This document shows, piece by piece, positions 9,087 through 15,710 of a stretch of DNA of 64,000 nucleotides. Positions within the stretch are counted from its first letter, which is position 1, and each line of letters starts with the position of its first letter. The position numbers were made by a program, and so were the translations under genes. A model generated the notes under the pieces. It was not told where the DNA came from and did no database searches. It saw only the letters and a list, made by a program, of their open reading frames with translations. Source of the DNA: Amycolatopsis sp. MtRt-6. Its GTDB lineage: Bacteria > Actinomycetota > Actinomycetes > Mycobacteriales > Pseudonocardiaceae. Where the stretch lies: assembly GCF_017308975.1 (NCBI RefSeq), contig NZ_JADWPD010000027.1:62001-126000 (forward strand), written 5' to 3'.

Positions 9087-9108
9087 TTGTCTTACGACAT
9101 TAAGACAA
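9087..9108. promoter_or_regulatory. Palindromic operator of the GntR/ABC operon
   Basis: TTGTCTTA, six bases, TAAGACAA: a perfect 8-bp inverted repeat placed 17-38 bp before the GntR start and overlapping the likely -10 (TAATGT on the minus strand). Its position and symmetry suit a dimeric YtrA-type repressor. A near copy with the same spacing is at 11614-11635. Confidence 0.72.
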
Positions 9109-9179
9109 CACCTCCCGGCGCCCGCCTGTCAAGGCATAGGGTCTGGTTCGGACACGCACACCGGCACCGGGAGGCAGGC

Positions 9180-9953
9180 ATGTCGTTGTTGGACGGGCTG
9201 AGCAAGGCGATCGCGGGCGGGGCGATCGAGATCGTCGACCTCACCGCACCCCTGAGCTCGAGCACGCCGATCCTGCGCCTGCCGGAGCCGTTCGCCAACA
9301 CGATCCCGTTCCGGCTGGAGGAGATCAGCCGCTACGACGAGCGCGGCCCGCGGTGGTACTGGAACGACATCCACACCGGCGAGCACACCGGCACCCACCT
9401 GGACGTCCCGGTGCACTGGGTGTCCGGAAAGGACGGTCACGACGTCTCGCGGGTGCCACTGAAGACGCTGGTGGCGCCCGCGGTCGTGCTCGACTTTTCG
9501 GCACGGGCGGCCGAGGACCCGGACTTCCTGCTCTCGGTCGACGACGTCCGGGCCTGGACGGCGGAGCACGGGCCGCTGCCCGACGGCGGCTGGCTGCTCT
9601 ACCGCACCGGCTGGGACACCCGCAGCGGCGACCAGGAGGACTTCCTCAACGCCGACGAAACCGGCTCGCACACCCCGGGCGTGTCACCCGAGTGCGCGCG
9701 GTGGCTCGCCGAGGAAACGCCGATCACCGGGCTCGGCGTCGAGACCGTCGGCACCGACGCGGGCCAGGCACCCGGCCTGGAGCCGATGTTCCCGTGCCAC
9801 GAGCTGCTGCTGGGCGCCGGCAAACACGGCCTGACGCAGCTGCAGAACCTCGCGACGCTGCCGCCGACCGGCGTGCTGCTGCTGGTTTCGCCGCTGCCGA
9901 TCGTCGGCGGCTCGGGCAGCCCCGCCCGCGTCCTGGCCCTGGTCGAGCGGTGA
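9180..9953 (+). CDS. Cyclase / kynurenine formamidase-like metal-dependent hydrolase
   Basis: 257 residues starting at an ATG with a GGGAGG ribosome binding site. The metal-binding motif H-T-G-T-H-L-D-V-P-V-H (residues 69-79) and a later P-C-H-E-L-L-L segment are diagnostic of the cyclase (Pfam Cyclase) family, which includes bacterial kynurenine formamidase and isatin hydrolase, cleaving amide or ring bonds with Zn or Mn. The next gene overlaps it by 4 bp and encodes a thiamine-diphosphate enzyme, which suggests a short catabolic pathway for an aromatic or cyclic substrate. The exact substrate is unknown. Confidence 0.88.
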   Translation: MSLLDGLSKAIAGGAIEIVDLTAPLSSSTPILRLPEPFANTIPFRLEEISRYDERGPRWYWNDIHTGEHTGTHLDVPVHWVSGKDGHDVSRVPLKTLVAPAVVLDFSARAAEDPDFLLSVDDVRAWTAEHGPLPDGGWLLYRTGWDTRSGDQEDFLNADETGSHTPGVSPECARWLAEETPITGLGVETVGTDAGQAPGLEPMFPCHELLLGAGKHGLTQLQNLATLPPTGVLLLVSPLPIVGGSGSPARVLALVER

Positions 9954-11569
9954 ACGTCGCCGAGCTGGTCGGCCGGACGCTGGCCGGCCTCGGCGCCGGC
10001 ACGGCGTTCGGCGTGGTGGGCAGCGGCAACTTCGAGGTGACGAACGCGCTGCGCGCGGGCGGCGTCCGGTTCGTCGCCGCCCGCCACGAGGGCGGCGCGG
10101 CGACCATGGCCGACGCGTACGCCCGGATCAGCGGGCAGGTGTCGGTGCTGTCGCTGCACCAGGGCTGCGGCCTGACCAACGCCGTCACCGGGATCACCGA
10201 GGCGGCCAAGAGCCGGACGCCGCTGCTGGTGCTCACCGCGGATTCCGCGGGTGCGTCGGTGCTGTCGAACTTCCGCATCGACCAGGCCGGCCTGGCCGCG
10301 GCGGTCGGCGCGGTGCCCGAGCGCGTGCACTCGCCCGCGAGCGCGGTGGCCGACACGGTGCGGGCGTTCCGGACGGCGCGCCAGCAGCGCCGGACGGTGG
10401 TGCTGAACCTGCCGCTCGACGTCCAGGCCCAGCCGGCGCCTCCGCTGCCTGCGCTGCCGGCGCTCGCGGGGCCCGCCCCGGTGCGCCCGGACGCCGATTC
10501 GGTCGCGGCGCTGGCGGACCTGCTGGCGGCGGCCGAGCGCCCGGTGTTCATCGCCGGCCGCGGCGCCCGTGCGAGCCGCGTTCCGTTGCAGCGGCTGGCC
10601 GCCCGGTGCGGCGCGCTCCTGGCGACGTCCGCGGTGGCGCACGGCCTGTTCCCCGACGACCCGTTCACACTGGGCATCTCGGGCGGCTTCGCCTCCCCGA
10701 CGGCGGCCGAGCTGATCGTGGGCGCCGACCTGGTCGTCGGCTGGGGCTGCGCGCTGAACATGTGGACGACCCGCCACGGCAAGCTGCTCAGCCCGCACGC
10801 CAAGCTGGCCCAGGTCGACATCGAGCAGGCGGCACTCGGCGCCCACCGCCCGATCGACCTGGGCGTGGTCGGCGACGTGGCAAGCACTGCCGCGGATGTC
10901 CTGGCCCTGACCCGTTCGCATCGCGGCTACCGCACGGAGGAGGTGGCGGCCCGGATCGCGACGGGCCGCTGGAACGACGTCGCGCACGAGGACCTGTCCG
11001 GAGACGGCCGCATCGATCCTCGCACGTTGAGCAAGCTCCTGGACGAGCTGCTCCCGGCCGAGCGGATCGTCTCGATCGACTCGGGCAATTTCATGGGGTA
11101 CCCGAGCGCGTACCTGTCGGTCCCCGACGAGCAGGGGTTCTGCTTCACCCAGGCGTTCCAGAGCATCGGCCTGGGCCTGGCCACGGCCATCGGAGCGGCA
11201 CTGGCCCGCCCGGACCGCCTGCCGGTACTGGGCACGGGCGACGGCGGGTTCCACATGGCACTGTCCGAATTGGACACAGCGGTCCGCTTGAGCCTGCCGC
11301 TGGTGGTGATCGTCTACAACGACGCGGGATATGGAGCGGAGATCCACCACTTCGGCGACGCGGACATGACAACGGTCCGCTTCCCCGACTCGGACCTGGC
11401 CGCGATCGCCCGCGGCTTCGGCTGCACGGGCATCACGGTGCGGTCGCCTCAGAACTTGTCAGCGGTGCGCGATTGGCTCGCGGGACCGCGGTCGGCCCCG
11501 TTGGTGATCGACGCCAAGATCGCCGACGACGGCGGATCGTGGTGGCTGACGGAGGCGTTCCGGCACTGA
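9950..11569 (+). CDS. Thiamine-diphosphate-dependent enzyme (acetolactate synthase / benzoylformate decarboxylase type)
   Basis: 539 residues from a GTG overlapping the cyclase stop. Three domains in the usual order: an N-terminal pyrimidine-binding domain with the catalytic Glu in R-H-E-G-G-A (about residue 46), a central domain, and a C-terminal domain with the ThDP motif starting G-D-G-G-F and ending Y-N-D-A-G-Y-G. The length matches 2-oxo-acid decarboxylases and acetolactate-synthase-like proteins. Because it is coupled to the cyclase rather than to ilvN or amino-acid genes, a role in breaking down a 2-oxo acid released by the hydrolase is more likely than branched-chain biosynthesis; this is inference. 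Confidence 0.87.
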   Translation: MNVAELVGRTLAGLGAGTAFGVVGSGNFEVTNALRAGGVRFVAARHEGGAATMADAYARISGQVSVLSLHQGCGLTNAVTGITEAAKSRTPLLVLTADSAGASVLSNFRIDQAGLAAAVGAVPERVHSPASAVADTVRAFRTARQQRRTVVLNLPLDVQAQPAPPLPALPALAGPAPVRPDADSVAALADLLAAAERPVFIAGRGARASRVPLQRLAARCGALLATSAVAHGLFPDDPFTLGISGGFASPTAAELIVGADLVVGWGCALNMWTTRHGKLLSPHAKLAQVDIEQAALGAHRPIDLGVVGDVASTAADVLALTRSHRGYRTEEVAARIATGRWNDVAHEDLSGDGRIDPRTLSKLLDELLPAERIVSIDSGNFMGYPSAYLSVPDEQGFCFTQAFQSIGLGLATAIGAALARPDRLPVLGTGDGGFHMALSELDTAVRLSLPLVVIVYNDAGYGAEIHHFGDADMTTVRFPDSDLAAIARGFGCTGITVRSPQNLSAVRDWLAGPRSAPLVIDAKIADDGGSWWLTEAFRH

Positions 11570-11613
11570 CCCGCCCTTGACACGGCCCCCGGCAACCCTG
11601 AATGCTGGCCGAG

Positions 11614-11635
11614 TTGTCTTACAGTCGTAGGACAG
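11614..11635. promoter_or_regulatory. Second GntR-type operator copy
   Basis: TTGTCTTA, six bases, TAGGACAG. The left arm is identical to the operator at 9087-9108, the right arm matches 6 of 8, and the spacer length is the same. It covers the TACAGT -10-like box 26-47 bp before the secreted-protein gene at 11661, suggesting control by the same regulator. Confidence 0.5.
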
Positions 11636-11660
11636 TGGGGGAACTATCCGAGGAGCTCCG

Positions 11661-12644
11661 ATGCGACTCTTGATGGCCGTACTGGCGGCCGCAATGTTGT
11701 TGGTCTCACCCGCGGACGCGACCCAGCAACGCCCCGACCCGGCGGGAGCGCTGCTGGCGGCGTACGACAGCCACGCGATCGTGGCAAAATCCAGCCCGGA
11801 CGTGGGACCGTTCGTGTTCGACCTGGTCCGCGACCCCAGGTTTCCGGCCCGGGTGAACGACGTGGTGGTGGAGTGCGGCAACGCGCGTCTCCAGCCGTTG
11901 CTGGACGCGTACATCGCCGGGTCGGCGGTCGACGGCATCAGCAGGGTGTGGCGGGACACGACCCAGCCGAGCTGCGGGTTTTCGACGTTCTACGAGCAGC
12001 TGTTCGCGTTGATCCGGCAGGTCAACACAACGCTGCCGGCATCGCGGAAGATCCGGGTCCTGGCGGCCGACCCACCGGTCGACTGGAGCCGGGTGCAGTC
12101 GCCGGCGGACCTGGAGCCGTTCCTGGATCGTGACGCATCGATCGCCTCGGTGGTGAAAACCCAGGTGCTGCAGAGAAATCGCAAGGCCCTGATGTTGTTC
12201 GGCGTAGGCCACTTGACACACGACGGAGGAAGCGCGGCGGTGGCCCGGCTGGAGCGCGAGTACCCGGGGATCGCGTATGTGGTGGCGGACCACCGCGGGT
12301 TCACATCGGACAACGCCCGGCTGGAGCAGCGGCTGGGCCAGTGGCCGGCTTTGGTGCCGATGAAGGGTTCGTGGCTGGGTTCCTTGGAGACGGGGTACTT
12401 CCCGCTGAACCGCGAGTACCCGCCGGGCACGCGCGGCTACCCGGGCGTGGACGCATACCTGTATGAGGGCCCGGCGGATCTGTTGCTGCGCGAGCCATTG
12501 TCGGCCCGGGCGGTGCTGGACACGGAGTACATGGCAGAGCTCAGGCGCCGAGCTGCGGCGATCGACGCGCCGCCGGATTCGATCGAGTGGCCGGAGACGT
12601 TCTTCGAGCGGGAACGTAACTCGGGGGTGCTGTTGCGGGGGTAG
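11661..12644 (+). CDS. Secreted protein, possibly ChaN/EreA-like superfamily
   Basis: 327 residues with a clear signal peptide (cleavage near A-D-A-T, residue 20) and a GAGGAG ribosome binding site before the ATG. Visible conserved-looking elements are A-Y-D-S-H-A-I, V-V-V-E-C-G-N-A-R near residue 68, R-V-L-A-A-D-P-P and L-F-G-V-G-H-L-T-H-D near residue 178. The His/Glu spacing resembles the ChaN, TIKI and erythromycin-esterase group, where such residues bind metal or form the active site. I do not recognise a specific family and no function is claimed. The promoter carries a copy of the operator of the GntR/ABC operon, so it may be part of the same response. Confidence 0.7.
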   Translation: MRLLMAVLAAAMLLVSPADATQQRPDPAGALLAAYDSHAIVAKSSPDVGPFVFDLVRDPRFPARVNDVVVECGNARLQPLLDAYIAGSAVDGISRVWRDTTQPSCGFSTFYEQLFALIRQVNTTLPASRKIRVLAADPPVDWSRVQSPADLEPFLDRDASIASVVKTQVLQRNRKALMLFGVGHLTHDGGSAAVARLEREYPGIAYVVADHRGFTSDNARLEQRLGQWPALVPMKGSWLGSLETGYFPLNREYPPGTRGYPGVDAYLYEGPADLLLREPLSARAVLDTEYMAELRRRAAAIDAPPDSIEWPETFFERERNSGVLLRG

Positions 12645-12961
12645 GTCAGGCGCTTCCTGGACGGGTTGGGGTTTCTATCCCGGCTTTGGGCCTGCGGGGG
12701 CGGTTTTTGCGCCTCTTTGAGCGGCTTCTCGGCAGCTGGTGGTGCTGGTTCGCTGCGGCTGCGGGTGGGCTTGTCCGCTGGCAGCGGCCTTGGGTGGTGG
12801 ACAAGTAGCCCTATCGAGGGCTGCGAGTGAGTTGGCTTTGCTGGTGGTGTTCGTTCGCGGCGATTGCCGGGCTGGTCCTAGTTTCTTTGTTGGTTGCTGG
12901 CTGGTTGAGGCGTCGCGTGGGTGTAGGCCCGTAGCCGTGGGGCTGCGGGCCTGTCCCGTGG
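12645..12961. other. Intergenic stretch between two convergent genes
   Basis: No convincing gene. The stretch is richer in T and G on the plus strand than its surroundings and contains a strong hairpin near its right end (12925-12952). A plus-strand open frame of 95 codons here has a Cys/Trp-rich composition unlike a real protein and no ribosome binding site. Confidence 0.6.
12925..12952 (-). terminator. Hairpin after the HNH gene
   Basis: A 12-bp stem (one G-T pair) with a 4-base loop, AGGCCCGTAGCC / GGCTGCGGGCCT, starts 10 bases past the stop of the leftward HNH gene. There is no T tract, as is common for actinobacterial terminators. Confidence 0.6.
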
Positions 12962-14191
12962 TCAGGCTGCGAATGGCAGTGGTTCGTGGAGGTTGTTGCG
13001 CCTGGGCTTTCGGCGACGGTCGATGAACACCGGTGGGAGGAACTCCGGTAGCCCGTCGGCGGCGATGCGGACTTCCCAGCCCGAGCGGTGCAGCAACCGG
13101 TGGTGGTGAGCGCACATCAGCACCAGGTTGGTGAGATCGGTGGGGCCGCCGTCTGCCCAGTGCCGGATGTGGTGACCTTGACAATGCCGGGGTGGCCGAT
13201 GACAGCCCGGGAACGCGCAACCCCGATCCCGGAGGAACAACGCTCGACGCAACCCGGCGGAGATCAGGCGGCGGAGGCGGCCGAGGTTCAGCGGTTCGCT
13301 TTTGTCGCCCAGCACCGCGGGGATGACCATGGCGTCACAGGCATGCACCCGCGCTTCGGCCGCGGTCATCGTCCCGGTGTCGCCGAGCGTGGCCTTGCCA
13401 ACGCCGGACTTCAGATCCTCCAACGACACCGCGACCATGACGTGGGCTCGTTCCCCGGCCTGCATCGGCAGGTCTGGGGAATTCAGAGCCAGGTCGACGG
13501 CGTCGGAGAAGGCATCCCCGTAGCGCTGCGGGGTGGTGCGGAAGTCGGGGCCGTCGTCGCCGGTGCGGCGCTCGGCGAGGGCATCCAGCAGGGCGTGGGC
13601 GCGGGTGCCTGTCTCGTCGTCGAACCGGCCGCTCAGTTCCCAGATCCCGGTTCTTTTGCGACGGAGGAACAGCTCCCGGGTCGGGGCGGTGGGTTCGGTG
13701 TCGTCGGGCTCCTGGCCGTCGGGGACGAGGTGGGCGAGGATGCGGGCACCGAGGGCAGCGACCTGCTTGTGCCCGGCCTCCTCCGCGAAAGCCAGCAGGT
13801 TGGCCTCGGCGCTCGCGCAGTGCTCGGGCGGAACCTGAGCCAGCACCGAGGTGATCACGTCGATCATCGGGTTGCTCAACCGCCCCGCCCGAGCCGCAAC
13901 CCCGGTGGCGGGCGCCAGCGCGGGAATCGGGGAGCCGTCGAGGTTGCGGCCGGGATTGAGCAGGCGGGCGCGTTTGATCAACCGTTCCGCGGCCGGCTTC
14001 GGCTCATCGGCCAGATGCTCCAGAAGCCGGGCGGCGGAGCGATAGCCGAACAGCTCCATCACACCCCGCTGCTCGATTTCCACCAGCACCGCACCAAGTT
14101 CGGCCTCAGCGGACCGCATCGACGCGACTAGCTCACCGATGCGGTCGGCGAGAGCCACCGCCTCGGAGGAGAGAGCCACGTCGTTGGTCAT
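12962..14191 (-). CDS. 13E12-type DUF222/HNH endonuclease-domain protein
   Basis: 409 residues. The first 300 are the mostly helical DUF222 domain of the mycobacterial 13E12 repeat family; the C-terminal part is an HNH domain with C-A-F-P-G-C, then C-Q-G-H-H-I-R-H-W, and L-M-C-A-H-H-H-R-L-L-H, giving both zinc-binding Cys and catalytic His residues. Such proteins occur in many near-identical copies in actinobacterial genomes and behave like selfish or homing-type elements, although their biochemical role is not settled. It stands alone, flanked by hairpins on both sides (12925-12952 and 14304-14369). Confidence 0.9.
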   Translation of the reverse strand: MTNDVALSSEAVALADRIGELVASMRSAEAELGAVLVEIEQRGVMELFGYRSAARLLEHLADEPKPAAERLIKRARLLNPGRNLDGSPIPALAPATGVAARAGRLSNPMIDVITSVLAQVPPEHCASAEANLLAFAEEAGHKQVAALGARILAHLVPDGQEPDDTEPTAPTRELFLRRKRTGIWELSGRFDDETGTRAHALLDALAERRTGDDGPDFRTTPQRYGDAFSDAVDLALNSPDLPMQAGERAHVMVAVSLEDLKSGVGKATLGDTGTMTAAEARVHACDAMVIPAVLGDKSEPLNLGRLRRLISAGLRRALFLRDRGCAFPGCHRPPRHCQGHHIRHWADGGPTDLTNLVLMCAHHHRLLHRSGWEVRIAADGLPEFLPPVFIDRRRKPRRNNLHEPLPFAA

Positions 14192-14303
14192 GCCTCCAAA
14201 CTACCGGCCATCGAACACAGAGTCATCACTCGATACGGTGGGAACAAAAGGTAAAGCCGCAGTCCGCACCCCAGAACACCGAAACCACGGCAGGGCAACC
14301 GAA

Positions 14304-14369
14304 GCGTGGGGAATCGGCGCTGCCGACCCACGACGCGACGCAACCCCGTGGAGCGCCGATTTCCCACGC
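14304..14369 (-). terminator. 18-bp-stem hairpin between acetyltransferase and HNH genes
   Basis: Arms 14304-14321 and 14352-14369 are inverted copies matching at 17 of 18 positions around a 30-base loop. It lies 23 bp after the stop of the leftward acetyltransferase gene and 113 bp before the HNH start, so it may end the Lrp-acetyltransferase transcript. The long stem and loop could instead be a small inverted-repeat element. Confidence 0.5.
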
Positions 14370-14392
14370 CACGGCGAAGCCGTGCATGAAAC

Positions 14393-15127
14393 TCAGCCAC
14401 ACCGATGGGAAACCCAGACGTTGGGTTCAACGTAAACAGCATAACCATCCAAAGTAGACACAAGAACCGGAGAAAGAGCCCCAGGAACAACCACCGAACC
14501 ATCACGGTCAAAAGGCAACCCGGTCCACCGCCGCCACTCGACCAAAGAAGCCTGCACAGTAGCGGAACACGGAGCAACGCCCTCAAGACGACCCCCAGCC
14601 CGGACATGGGTACGCAACCACCGATCAACAGGCAACCCATCCGAACGAACCGAGAACGCATACTCCTCCATGGACAAGCCAGGAACCAAAGCCTTGTCCG
14701 GCGGACGCACAGGAATCACGAGCGACGCAAGCCCCGAAGCAGCAACAGCATCCCGCATACCAGCCAGCACAACAGAAGAAAGTCCACGCCCCTGCCAAGA
14801 AGGATGCACAGCGATCTCCAACCCACAAGCGGTATCAGGAGAAACACCGTCAAGAGCATCCTCGACAGCCCAAACGGCCACAGCATCCCAGCCAAGATCA
14901 GGCAACACCGACCGCCCGCGAAACGGCACCATGATCCCCCGCGCGACCGGCACCCCGTCTTCAAGCAGAGCTACGACCAAAGAAGGCCACCTCCGAGCCA
15001 CGCGCCGCCCGCGGACCAGCAAGCTCGTCAGGCTTCCCTCCATGAACCGCGGTGATCCCGGCGGGTATGGAATCGCATAGACCGGTTCGAAAAGGTCCGG
15101 CCGCTGGGCCAGGGTGACGACCTCCAC
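14393..15127 (-). CDS. GNAT-like acetyltransferase
   Basis: 244 residues from a GTG 2 bp after the Lrp gene stop. The acetyl-CoA-binding motif A is visible as I-A-V-H-P-S-W-Q-G-R-G-L-S near residue 130, with the expected beta strand before it. The N-terminal half has a second partial acyltransferase-like fold. It is cotranscribed with the Lrp regulator. Its wobble positions use noticeably more T than the neighbours, giving the plus strand an A-rich look, which may mark recent acquisition. The substrate is unknown. Confidence 0.75.
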   Translation of the reverse strand: MEVVTLAQRPDLFEPVYAIPYPPGSPRFMEGSLTSLLVRGRRVARRWPSLVVALLEDGVPVARGIMVPFRGRSVLPDLGWDAVAVWAVEDALDGVSPDTACGLEIAVHPSWQGRGLSSVVLAGMRDAVAASGLASLVIPVRPPDKALVPGLSMEEYAFSVRSDGLPVDRWLRTHVRAGGRLEGVAPCSATVQASLVEWRRWTGLPFDRDGSVVVPGALSPVLVSTLDGYAVYVEPNVWVSHRCG

Positions 15128-15129
15128 GG

Positions 15130-15570
15130 CTACCGCGACCAGGAGTCCAGCGCGATCAACGTCTTCGTGCCCGTCACCTGGTGGTGCCGGCGGATCTCGT
15201 CGATCGTCTTCTGCAGGTGCGCCATGTCCCTGACCCGCAGCCACACCAGCGCGTCCGGGTCGCCCGCTATCGTGAACACCGCCTGGGCCTCCGGCATGCG
15301 CGTTGTCGTGCGGAGGATCTCGGCCACCTTGGCGTTGCCCACGAACCTCAGCTCGGTGAACGCCTCGATGCCCCAGCCCAGTTTCGCGTGATCGACCTGG
15401 ACCGTGAAGCCGGTGATCACCCCGCTCTCCCGCAGCCGGTCGATGCGGCGCTTGACCGCCGCCGTCGACAGGGTCACCCGGCTCGCTATGTCCGACAGCG
15501 TGCGGCGGGCGTCCTCGCGCAAGAGGCCGAGGATCTCGTGGTCGGTGGCGTCGAGCAGCTCTTCGGGCAT
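15130..15570 (-). CDS. Lrp/AsnC-family regulator
   Basis: 146 residues, the standard length. An N-terminal helix-turn-helix (residues 6-60, with L-S-D-I-A-S-R-V-T-L-S-T-A-A-V-K-R-R) is followed by an RAM/effector domain (65-140). It is divergent from the 2-oxo-acid ferredoxin oxidoreductase gene, with 140 bp between the starts. Lrp-type proteins placed like this usually control aromatic or branched-chain amino-acid breakdown in response to the amino acid itself, which fits the neighbour's predicted role in oxidising aryl-pyruvates. Confidence 0.92.
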   Translation of the reverse strand: MPEELLDATDHEILGLLREDARRTLSDIASRVTLSTAAVKRRIDRLRESGVITGFTVQVDHAKLGWGIEAFTELRFVGNAKVAEILRTTTRMPEAQAVFTIAGDPDALVWLRVRDMAHLQKTIDEIRRHHQVTGTKTLIALDSWSR

Positions 15571-15710
15571 GCGTCACAGCCTAGATGCAAAGAACAACGC
15601 CAGACAGCGGCAGAACTCGAGAAATTTTGCGTTCGAGGCCGGGAAACAGACATACCTGTTGCGTCACTGTGGCGCACGTCGCATCGTGCCCCCAAAGAAG
15701 GGAGCGCGCC
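15571..15710. promoter_or_regulatory. Divergent control region of the Lrp and oxidoreductase genes
   Basis: Two direct copies of TGCGTCAC (about 15570 and 15660) and an AT-rich patch near 15632 lie between the two starts. They are candidate Lrp sites only; no promoter box is clear-cut. AGAAGGGAG precedes the oxidoreductase GTG as its ribosome binding site. Confidence 0.4.

Noticed and set aside
12739..13026. Plus-strand 95-codon reading frame
   Set aside because: Overlaps the end of the HNH gene on the other strand, has a Cys/Gly/Trp-heavy composition and lacks a ribosome binding site.
14141..14191. SOS box before the 13E12-type gene
   Set aside because: A CGAAC half-site is present near 14213 but the second half (GTTCG) is missing; only the DUF3072 site fits the consensus.
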